Assembly (NCBI GenBank): GCA_028706735.1
Contig: JAQTVS010000148.1
Coordinates: 1 to 6,809, forward strand
DNA length: 6,809 nucleotides
Source: Thiomonas sp.
GTDB taxonomy: Bacteria; Pseudomonadota; Gammaproteobacteria; Burkholderiales; Burkholderiaceae_C
Reading direction: 5' to 3'
Each line of letters begins with the position of its first letter. The first letter of the stretch is position 1. The notes beneath the pieces are model-generated. The model was not told the DNA's origin, did no database searches, and was given only the letters and a program-made list of their open reading frames with translations. This document shows positions 1-5,183 of the stretch, piece after piece. The position numbers and the translations under genes were made by a program.

Positions 1-1449
1 GTAGTCGTCCTTGGCCGCAACGCTGCGCAGGTAGAACAGCGCGAAGCCGAAGGGCGGGTGCATGAACGAGGTCTGCATATTCACCGCCAACAGCACGCCG
101 AACCAGATCAGGTCGATGCCCAGCTTCTCGGCCACTGGCGCCAGCAGCGGAATGATGATGAAGGACAGCTCGAAAAAGTCGAGGAAGAACGCCAGCACGA
201 ACACCAGGATGTTGACCACGATGAGAAAGCCCAGCACCCCGCCTGGCAGGCTGGTGAGCAGGTGCTCCACCCAGACGCGGCCGTCCAGCCCCTGGAACAC
301 CAGGTTGAACACGGTCGAGCCGATGAGGATGAACAGCACGAAGGTGGACAGCTTGGTCGTGGTGTTGAGCGCCTGCTTGAGCAAGCGCATATCGAGACGT
401 TTGCGCATCAGCGCCATGATCAGCGCGCCCACGGCGCCCATCGCCCCGCCTTCCGTCGGCGTGGCCACGCCCAGGAAAATGGTGCCCAGCACGAGGAAGA
501 TGAGTGTGAGCGGCGGCACCAGGGCGAACGTCACGCGCTCTGCCATGCGGGACAGAAGATTGAGTCTGAGGGCGCGGTTGATGAGCGCCAGAACCAGCGA
601 AAGCAGAATGCCGAAGGTCATTGACACCACGATGGTTTCATCCGTCGCCGCAATCACTTCGTGCCCGGCGCGCCAGCTCAGCAGGGCGCTGTAGTTGCTG
701 GACAGCACGATGCTGGAGATCAGCACCAGGCAGAACAGAATGCCGAGCGAACGCAGGCCGCTGTCGCCATTGGGCTCGCGGATGGTGCGGGCTTCGGGTG
801 GAAGCGCCGGCGCCCATTGCGGTTTGAGCAGAGAAACGCCGACGACGTAAACGAGATACAAACCCGTGAGCACGAAACCCGGGATGAACGCGCCCTTGTA
901 CATATCGCCCACACTGCGGCCGAGCTGGTCGGCCATGACGATGAGCACCAGCGAGGGGGGAATGATCTGCGCCAGCGTGCCCGATGCGGCGATCACGCCC
1001 GACGCCAGGCGGCGGTCGTAGCCATAGCGCAGCATGATGGGCAGCGAGATCAGGCCCATCGAGATGACCGAAGCCGCCACCACGCCGGTGGTCGCCGCCA
1101 GCAGCGCGCCCACCAGAATCACCGCGATCGCCAAGCCGCCGCGGATCGGGCCGAACAACTGGCCGATGGTTTCCAGCAGATCTTCGGCCATGCCGCTGCG
1201 TTCGAGCAGCAGGCCCATGAAGGTGAAGAAGGGAATGGCCAGCAGGGTGTCGTTCTGCATGATGCCGAAGATGCGCAGCGGAATGGCTTCGAGCAGCGCC
1301 TGCGGCATCAGCCCGAGTTCCACGCCGATGAATCCGAACAGCAGGCCGCAGGCCGCCAAGCTGAAGGCCACCGGAAAGCCGACCAGCAGAAACAGCACCA
1401 ATGCCCCGAACATGATCGGGGCGATGTTCGCAATGAGGAAGGCGGTCAT
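1..1449 (-). CDS. dctM: TRAP transporter large permease DctM (C-terminus cut by window edge)
   Basis: This is the large membrane subunit of a TRAP transporter, the inner-membrane part that moves a solute (often an organic acid) with Na+ or H+ after delivery by a periplasmic DctP protein. Translating the minus strand from ATG at 1449 gives 483 uninterrupted codons to the window edge, with no stop. The protein is very hydrophobic with many membrane helices. Family signatures are visible: TTGVVAASVISMGLISLP (about 120-137), the GYDRRLASGVIAASGTLAQIIPPS stretch split as GYDRRLASGV (143-152) and LAQIIPPS (159-166), and GVATPTEGGAMGAVGAL (327-343). A polar loop (about 210-232) separates the two halves. 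The visible part already exceeds the roughly 430 residues of SiaM/DctM-type subunits, so it resembles the longer FcbT3-like class (inference). The start follows the dctQ stop directly; AAGGA (1464-1460) lies 10 nt upstream, inside dctQ, so translation is probably coupled. Substrate unknown. Confidence 0.95.
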   Translation of the reverse strand, partial: MTAFLIANIAPIMFGALVLFLLVGFPVAFSLAACGLLFGFIGVELGLMPQALLEAIPLRIFGIMQNDTLLAIPFFTFMGLLLERSGMAEDLLETIGQLFGPIRGGLAIAVILVGALLAATTGVVAASVISMGLISLPIMLRYGYDRRLASGVIAASGTLAQIIPPSLVLIVMADQLGRSVGDMYKGAFIPGFVLTGLYLVYVVGVSLLKPQWAPALPPEARTIREPNGDSGLRSLGILFCLVLISSIVLSSNYSALLSWRAGHEVIAATDETIVVSMTFGILLSLVLALINRALRLNLLSRMAERVTFALVPPLTLIFLVLGTIFLGVATPTEGGAMGAVGALIMALMRKRLDMRLLKQALNTTTKLSTFVLFILIGSTVFNLVFQGLDGRVWVEHLLTSLPGGVLGFLIVVNILVFVLAFFLDFFELSFIIIPLLAPVAEKLGIDLIWFGVLLAVNMQTSFMHPPFGFALFYLRSVAAKDDY

Positions 1450-2043
1450 TTACTTGGCATCCTTCTGCTTCTGCGCCAGGACGAACTCGGCCAGTTCTTC
1501 TTCCGCCGTTTTTTCGTTCTTTTTCACCAGCGGATCGTCGATGAGGCCGCGCAGAAAGGCCACGCGCTTGATCAGCTCGGACACACCCTGCAGCCCCAGC
1601 AGGGAGAAGCCGATGGGCACCAGGACGTAAACCGGCCAGCGGATCAAGCCGCCCGCGTTGCTCGACATTTCTCCTGATGTCATGGCGTTGATCACCGTGG
1701 GCAGCGACAGCCGCACCGTCTCATACACGAACGGAAACAGAAAGAACACGATGCCGATGACGTCGATCCAGTTGCGTCCGCGCGGCGAGAGCTTGCTGGA
1801 GAGCACGTCGATGCGCACATGCTCGTTGTGCAGGAAGGTGTAGCCGGCAGCGAGAAGAAACACGGCGGCAAAGAGGTACCACTGGATTTCGAGAAAGGCG
1901 TTCGAGCTGTAGTCGAAGGCTTTGCGCACCACGGCGTTGAGCGCGCTGATGATGGCAGAAGCCAGAATGAGCCAGAGGGCAAAGCGGCCCACGCGGTCGT
2001 TGAGCCAGTCAATCCCGCGGGACAGGGCAAGTAAGGCGTTCAA
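1450..2043 (-). CDS. dctQ: TRAP transporter small permease DctQ
   Basis: This 197-residue protein is the small membrane subunit of the TRAP transporter and pairs with DctM in the inner membrane. Four hydrophobic segments are visible at about 22-40, 52-70, 92-112 and 136-155, as usual for DctQ. The family motif EIQWYLFAAVFLLAAGYTF (52-70) is followed by NEHVRIDV (73-80), and SNAGGLIRWPVYVLVPIGFS (128-147) precedes the last helix. The C-terminal tail (about 165-197) is charged and probably cytoplasmic. The start codon is TTG (2043-2041): GGGAG (2053-2049) lies 5 nt upstream, and no in-frame ATG gives a better N-terminus. An out-of-frame ATG at 2048-2046 opens only a two-codon frame. The stop at 1450-1452 abuts the dctM ATG, so the pair is cotranscribed. 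The TRPGLIRWP-like region and long DctM partner fit the FcbT2-like group, but this does not identify the substrate. Confidence 0.93.
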   Translation of the reverse strand: MNALLALSRGIDWLNDRVGRFALWLILASAIISALNAVVRKAFDYSSNAFLEIQWYLFAAVFLLAAGYTFLHNEHVRIDVLSSKLSPRGRNWIDVIGIVFFLFPFVYETVRLSLPTVINAMTSGEMSSNAGGLIRWPVYVLVPIGFSLLGLQGVSELIKRVAFLRGLIDDPLVKKNEKTAEEELAEFVLAQKQKDAK

Positions 2044-2048
2044 GACAT

Positions 2049-2053
2049 CTCCC
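2049..2053 (-). promoter_or_regulatory. Ribosome binding site that fixes the TTG start of dctQ
   Basis: On the minus strand GGGAG sits 5 nt before TTG (2043-2041). The same GGGAG directly abuts an ATG (2048-2046) with no spacing, and that ATG frame (ATG TCT TGA) ends at once, its stop overlapping the TTG. Spacing and frame therefore favour TTG as the real start. Confidence 0.65.
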
Positions 2054-2097
2054 GGTTGTTTTGTGAACGATTTATTGGCGGCTGTTGTCCGGAAACA

Positions 2098-2127
2098 TTG
2101 TCATCACGACGTATCCATGCGTGACAA
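2098..2127. repeat. Imperfect dyad in the dctQ leader
   Basis: The left arm TTGTCATCACG (2098-2108) pairs with the right arm CGTGACAA (2120-2127) as an 8-bp inverted repeat with a 3-nt bulge, around an 11-nt centre. It lies between the candidate dctQ promoter and the dctQ start. It could be an operator for a regulator of the transporter or a 5' UTR hairpin; the sequence does not decide between these. Confidence 0.35.
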
Positions 2128-2149
2128 GGCGGAAACAGACTGCGGGCGA

Positions 2150-2178
2150 AGTATAAAGATGTAACAAAGCCGGACCAA
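2150..2178 (-). promoter_or_regulatory. Candidate sigma70 promoter for dctQM
   Basis: On the minus strand a -10 box TATACT (2155-2150, 5 of 6 to consensus) lies 17 bp after a weak -35 TTGGTC (2178-2173, 3 of 6). It would give a leader of roughly 100 nt before dctQ. The call rests mainly on the good -10 and the exact 17-bp spacing, so it is tentative. Confidence 0.4.
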
Positions 2179-2226
2179 ATTTTCCGGGATCGGGTTTGCC
2201 CGAATCGGGAGAGGTGAAGCAGTCGT

Positions 2227-2257
2227 GCGCGGGGCAGCGGTAATCGCGGCCCCGCGC
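2227..2257 (-). terminator. GC-rich hairpin just after selD (possible terminator without U-run)
   Basis: GCGCGGGGC (2227-2235) and GCCCCGCGC (2249-2257) form a perfect 9-bp stem. After one A-G mismatch it extends by GCG/CGC around a GTAAT loop. It starts 9 nt beyond the selD stop on the minus strand. No T tract follows in either direction, so it is not a classical intrinsic terminator; it may act in 3' end protection or weak termination. Confidence 0.45.
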
Positions 2258-2265
2258 TGCGCCGA

Positions 2266-3333
2266 TCAGGCGCGGACGTCGATTCCAGCAGCGCCGTGAG
2301 CGAGCGTGCCGATGGCTGCGGCCTGCGCAAAGCCCTCGTCGCGGAAGATGGCCAGCACAGCGTCCACCTGTTCGGCGGCGCAGGCGACGAGCAGGCCGCC
2401 GGAGGTTTGCGGATCGGTTAGCAAGGTGCGGGCCAGCGGATCAAGGTCTGCGGCAAGCGCGACTTCGGCCCCGTAGCTGGCCCAGTTGCGGCTGGAGGCG
2501 CCGGTCGCCATCCCAGCGCGCGCCAAGTCCATCACGCCCTCGATCAAGGGCACGCTGGAGAACGCCACGTTGGCGCGCAACTGCGCGCCGCGGCAGACTT
2601 CCAGCAGATGGCCGAGAAGGCCGAAGCCAGTGACATCGGTCATGGCATGCACGTCAGGCAATTCGGCAAGGCGCCTGCCCGGAGTATTGAGTTGAGTGGT
2701 GTTGGCAATCATGCGGGCATAGCCATCCGCTCCCAGCGCCTCCTTTCTCAGCGCGGCGGACTGGATGCCCACGCCGAGCGGTTTGCCCAGCACGATGACA
2801 TCTCCGGCCTTGGCTCTGTCGTTCCGACGGATGTTCTTCGGATGCGCCAACCCCATGACCACCAGTCCGTAGATGGCTTCAACCGAGTCGATGCTGTGTC
2901 CGCCAGCGATGGGAATGCCGGCTTGCGCGCAGATTGCTTCGCCGCCGCGCAGGATGGCCGACACGGTGTCGAGCGGGATGACTCCGATAGGCATTCCCAC
3001 CAGTGCCAGTGCCATGATGGGAGTGCCGCCCATGGCATAGACATCCGAGATGGCATTGGTTGCGGCAATGCGTCCGAAGTCGAATGGATCGTCGACGATG
3101 GGCATGAAAAAGTCTGTGGTGGCGATCAGCGCCTGTTCAGGGTTGAGCAGATAGACCGCGGCGTCGTCGGACGACTCGGTGCCGACCAGCAGGGCTTCGG
3201 GACGGGACAGGAGCGGCGCGTGCTTTTTCAGGATTTCGGCCAGGACGTTCGGCGCGATCTTGCAGCCGCAACCGCCGCCATGCGACAGCGAGGTGAGGCG
3301 GGGGGCGCTTAGGGGGGCTGTGGGTTGGCTCAT
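2266..3333 (-). CDS. selD: Selenide, water dikinase (selenophosphate synthetase) SelD
   Basis: This cytoplasmic enzyme makes selenophosphate from selenide and ATP (giving AMP and phosphate). Selenophosphate is the selenium donor for selenocysteine-tRNA and for 2-selenouridine in tRNA. The protein has 355 residues (E. coli 347) and is full length. The N-terminal catalytic loop SHGGGCGCKIAP (17-28) places Cys22 and Lys25 at the positions of E. coli Cys17 and Lys20. The codon for residue 22 is TGC, so this is the Cys and not the Sec form. Metal/ATP-binding aspartates match E. coli D51, D68, D91 and D227: DDAAVY (D57), TTDFFMPIVDDPFDFGRIAA (D74), NAISDVYAMGG (D97) and MTDVTGFGLLGH (D233). LTDPQTSGGLL near the C-terminus is also a family motif. 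The ATG (3333) has only a C-rich leader and no clear Shine-Dalgarno sequence. The gene lies 21 bp after lysR, so translation may depend on it. No selA, selB, mnmH or selenoprotein gene is seen here. Confidence 0.97.
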   Translation of the reverse strand: MSQPTAPLSAPRLTSLSHGGGCGCKIAPNVLAEILKKHAPLLSRPEALLVGTESSDDAAVYLLNPEQALIATTDFFMPIVDDPFDFGRIAATNAISDVYAMGGTPIMALALVGMPIGVIPLDTVSAILRGGEAICAQAGIPIAGGHSIDSVEAIYGLVVMGLAHPKNIRRNDRAKAGDVIVLGKPLGVGIQSAALRKEALGADGYARMIANTTQLNTPGRRLAELPDVHAMTDVTGFGLLGHLLEVCRGAQLRANVAFSSVPLIEGVMDLARAGMATGASSRNWASYGAEVALAADLDPLARTLLTDPQTSGGLLVACAAEQVDAVLAIFRDEGFAQAAAIGTLAHGAAGIDVRA

Positions 3334-3354
3334 GGGGAAGAAGTGCGCGGGGTT

Positions 3355-4245
3355 TCAGATGGGGGCGGTGTCGTCTTGCCAGTCCTGGCAGAACTGCAAA
3401 AAGCGGGCAAGGGCTTGCGAGAACGTCTTTTTCTGGTGATGCACGATGTAGAGCGAGCGGTGCATGGCCGGGAGCGGGCTGCGCACCACGACCAAGCGGC
3501 CACCCTTCAGCGCGTCGCGCACCAGGCGGCGCGGAATGCAGGTCAGGCCTAGCCCGGCGATGGCGGCGGCACGGATGGATTCGGAGCTGCCGAGCACCAT
3601 GGCCTGCTCGAAGCCCTGCAAATGTTCCAGCAGCAGCGTTTCAACGGTTTCGCGCGTACCCGAGCCTGGTTCGCGCAGCAGCCAGCGCGCTGCGCGCAGC
3701 TCGTCCAGGCTGACTTCGCGGCCGGCCAGCGGACTGTCTGGCGCGCACACCACGACCAGCGCGTCCTTGAGCCAGGGGCGAATGACCAGATCATCGCGGT
3801 GGCAGGCGCCTTCGACCAGGCCGAGATCGACCTCGAACTGCGCCACTGCGTCGGCAATCGCCAGCGTGTTGCCCACGCGCAGGCAGAACTGTGCGGCCGG
3901 AAAATCGCGGCAGAAGGACGCCATGATGTCGGGCAGGATGGCGTTGCCCACCGTGCTGCTGGCGCCGATGCGCAAAGCGGCTGCGCCCGCGCTGAACAGG
4001 GCTTCGATGCCACGGGTCTGGTCGAGTATGGCCATGGCGCGCGGGAGCAGCAGGCGGCCGGAATCATTGAGCACCAGCCGCTTGCCCACGCGGTCGAACA
4101 CACGCTCGCCCAGTTGCGTTTCCAGTTCCGCCAGTGCCGCGCTCACCGCCGACTGCGACATGGCCAGCGTATCGCCGGCAGCCGTGGCGCTGCGACTGTG
4201 CGCGATTTCCACCAGCACTTCCATCTGTCGCAGGGTCAGTCGCAT
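3355..4245 (-). CDS. LysR-family transcriptional regulator (YeiE-like)
   Basis: This 296-residue DNA-binding regulator has the normal LysR length and layout. The winged helix-turn-helix is at about 3-62 (LRQMEVLVEIAHSRSATAAG, then MSQSAVSAALAELETQLGER and VFDRVGKRLVLND), a linker helix is at about 63-88, and the effector-binding domain is at about 90-290 (LRIGASSTVGNAILPDIMAS). REPGSGTRE (191-199) occurs in the CysB/CbbR/YeiE-like branch, and the N-terminal half recalls E. coli YeiE. I read this from memory of the family, so the subgroup is tentative and the effector unknown. I chose ATG 4245 because MRLTLRQMEV is the usual LysR N-terminus; the frame stays open upstream to a TTG at 4335, but that extension has no family match. 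No good Shine-Dalgarno sequence precedes 4245. The gene is divergent from iscR and directly upstream of selD, so it may regulate either; this is inference. Confidence 0.92.
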   Translation of the reverse strand: MRLTLRQMEVLVEIAHSRSATAAGDTLAMSQSAVSAALAELETQLGERVFDRVGKRLVLNDSGRLLLPRAMAILDQTRGIEALFSAGAAALRIGASSTVGNAILPDIMASFCRDFPAAQFCLRVGNTLAIADAVAQFEVDLGLVEGACHRDDLVIRPWLKDALVVVCAPDSPLAGREVSLDELRAARWLLREPGSGTRETVETLLLEHLQGFEQAMVLGSSESIRAAAIAGLGLTCIPRRLVRDALKGGRLVVVRSPLPAMHRSLYIVHHQKKTFSQALARFLQFCQDWQDDTAPI

Positions 4246-4250
4246 GATGT

Positions 4251-4270
4251 TGAATGATTCTGTGAATTCA
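4251..4270. promoter_or_regulatory. Dyad just upstream of lysR (possible autoregulatory site)
   Basis: TGAATGATTCTGTGAATTCA has matching ends TGAAT and ATTCA separated by 10 bp, and contains two smaller palindromic parts, GAATGATTC (4252-4260) and TGAATTCA (4263-4270). LysR proteins often bind T-N11-A dyads near their own start. The position, 5 bp before the lysR ATG, would suit repression. AT-rich sequence makes chance occurrence possible. Confidence 0.3.
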
Positions 4271-4333
4271 TTTCGAAACAAGCATAAAACAAATGGCTGA
4301 ATTGCCAGCGCATTTGTTTGCGTTCGCAGCGCC

Positions 4334-4355
4334 AAAAAAACCCTGCTGGCCAGGG
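4334..4355 (-). terminator. Intrinsic terminator-like hairpin on the minus strand upstream of lysR
   Basis: Reading the minus strand, CCCTG (4355-4351), a GCCAG loop and CAGGG (4345-4341) form a 5-bp stem followed at once by seven T (4340-4334). This has the shape of a short Rho-independent terminator. No minus-strand gene ends upstream of it. It would act either on transcripts running antisense out of iscR or as an attenuator in a long lysR leader. Confidence 0.45.
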
Positions 4356-4381
4356 AACTTTGACGCGCGAGAAAAATCTGA

Positions 4382-4406
4382 TTTGTTGACGAAAACGATC
4401 GGGATT
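4382..4406 (+). promoter_or_regulatory. IscR type 1-like binding box in the iscR promoter
   Basis: The site reads TTTGTTGAC, seven bases, then ATCGGGATT. It matches 18 of 25 positions of the E. coli type 1 IscR consensus as I recall it (left half ATASYYGACT, right half AGTCRRSTAT). It covers the -35 hexamer and most of the spacer of the iscR promoter, so bound [2Fe-2S]-IscR would block RNA polymerase. This is the expected negative feedback. The same pattern recurs at 6473-6497. Confidence 0.7.
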
Positions 4407-4414
4407 TGTAGAAT
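4386..4414 (+). promoter_or_regulatory. Sigma70 promoter of the isc operon (iscR promoter)
   Basis: The -35 TTGACG (4386-4391, 5 of 6) and -10 TAGAAT (4409-4414, 5 of 6) are separated by exactly 17 bp. The predicted start near 4421 gives an iscR leader of about 115 nt. An IscR-like box overlaps the -35 and spacer. This is the best promoter match in the window. Confidence 0.8.
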
Positions 4415-4438
4415 TCCCACTCGATTGCCGTCGGGTAT
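4414..4438 (+). promoter_or_regulatory. Possible second IscR box (half-site) over the iscR transcription start
   Basis: GTCGGGTAT (4430-4438) matches the right half of the type 1 IscR consensus without error, but the left half is poor (17 of 25 overall, and the GAC core is missing). Its register is 32 bp, about three helical turns, downstream of the first box. E. coli iscR has two adjacent type 1 sites, so a weaker second site is plausible. Confidence 0.35.
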
Positions 4439-4469
4439 TTTCATTCCGGCACTGTGTAATGTCCGCTGC

Positions 4470-4488
4470 AGCCCTTGTGGCAAAGGCT
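4470..4488 (+). other. Small hairpin in the iscR 5' leader
   Basis: AGCC (4470-4473) pairs with GGCT (4485-4488) and, after a C-A mismatch, TTG (4475-4477) pairs with CAA (4481-4483) around a TGG loop. It lies about 45 nt before the iscR start and leaves the Shine-Dalgarno sequence free. Any role is unknown. Confidence 0.3.
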
Positions 4489-4534
4489 CAAGACCTTGCA
4501 ACTGGCCGCCACTTTCATGTTGAGGAGAGCCGCC

Positions 4535-5071
4535 ATGCGACTGACCACCAAAGGACGTTTTGCCGTGACCGCCATGATTGACGTGGCGATGCGTCAACAT
4601 TTGGGCCCCGTGACCCTGGCTGGCATCAGCCAGCGCCAGCATATTTCCCTGTCTTATCTCGAACAACTCTTCGGCAAACTGCGCCGCCATGAACTGGTCG
4701 ATTCCGTGCGCGGGCCCGGCGGCGGCTACACCCTGTCGCGCAAGTCGGAGGAAATCAGCATTGCCGACATCATCATCGCCGTCGATGAACCGCTCGACGC
4801 CACGCAATGCGGCGGCAAGGAAAACTGTCATGGCGAAGACGCCGGGCCCTGCATGACCCATGACCTGTGGGCGCAACTCAACTCCAAGATGGTGGAGTTT
4901 CTCGATTCCGTCAACCTCAAGGGGCTGGTGGAGCAGAACCTCGCCAAGGGCGTGACGGTGGAAGAGGTTGCGGTCACCCGCAAGCCCGTGTCGTCGCTGC
5001 CGGTGACGGCCAAGCCGATCAAGGTCAAGGCGCCCAACTCGGTGTTCAACCTGGCGCAGACCCTGGGTTGA
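4535..5071 (+). CDS. iscR: Fe-S cluster sensing transcriptional regulator IscR (Rrf2 family)
   Basis: IscR is a cytoplasmic Rrf2-family regulator that carries a [2Fe-2S] cluster and represses the isc operon when clusters are plentiful. The product has 178 residues (E. coli 162). The N-terminal winged helix begins [19 protein letters not shown], with [19 protein letters not shown] (37-55) and [11 protein letters not shown] (59-69) typical of the family. Cluster ligands are Cys92, Cys98, Cys106 and His109. The third spacing is C-x7-C, against C-x5-C in E. coli. The tail after about residue 135 is longer than in E. coli and rich in Val, Lys and Pro. The start at ATG 4535 follows GAGGAG (4522-4527) with 7-nt spacing; the open frame extends upstream to a TTG at 4475 but this part has no family match. 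It is first in the isc operon, 112 bp before iscS, and divergent from lysR. A box matching its own binding site overlies its promoter, fitting autorepression. Confidence 0.97.
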   Translation: MRLTTKGRFAVTAMIDVAMRQHLGPVTLAGISQRQHISLSYLEQLFGKLRRHELVDSVRGPGGGYTLSRKSEEISIADIIIAVDEPLDATQCGGKENCHGEDAGPCMTHDLWAQLNSKMVEFLDSVNLKGLVEQNLAKGVTVEEVAVTRKPVSSLPVTAKPIKVKAPNSVFNLAQTLG

Positions 5072-5121
5072 CTGGGTTGAGTTTTCCCGGCTGAAGCCTG
5101 CCCGACCGCTTATTGTTCTGC

Positions 5122-5147
5122 CAGCCCGGCGCCGCGCGCCGGGGCTG
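5122..5147 (+). other. Strong GC hairpin in the iscR-iscS spacer
   Basis: CAGCCCGGCGC (5122-5132) pairs with GCGCCGGGGCTG (5136-5147) around a CGC loop, giving 11 bp with a single bulged G. No T tract follows (the next bases are AGCCTTATAAAAAAC), so it should not terminate transcription toward iscS. It could protect the 3' end of an iscR-only mRNA after processing. In E. coli, an iscR-iscS intergenic structure protects iscR mRNA during RyhB action; the parallel here is inference. Confidence 0.6.
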
Positions 5148-5183
5148 AGCCTTATAAAAAACCGTTCCCTGAGCATTCCGATC

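Noticed and set aside
661..1677. Long plus-strand open frame (338 codons) opposite dctM and the end of dctQ
   Set aside because: Its translation is rich in His, Gln, Arg, Ala and Glu with no domain, which is what the antisense of GC-rich coding sequence gives. The opposite strand has unmistakable TRAP permeases.
2167..2191. IscR box-like sequence near the candidate dctQ promoter
   Set aside because: GAC and a CGGGAT element are present, but only about 15 of 25 consensus positions match and the shared ATCGGGATT is out of register. This is too weak to claim IscR control of the transporter.
2040..2330. Minus-strand 96-codon frame covering the selD-dctQ spacer
   Set aside because: It overlaps the end of selD in another frame, is Arg/Ser/Pro-rich, crosses the strong hairpin, and has no family resemblance.
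3265..3270. Possible selenocysteine codon at the SelD active site
   Set aside because: The codon for residue 22 is TGC, so the enzyme is the Cys form and no in-frame TGA is read through.
5130..5158. Internal promoter for iscS with -10 TATAAA at 5153-5158
   Set aside because: The -10 is good, but the -35 position falls in the GC hairpin (CGCCGC) and no extended -10 is present.
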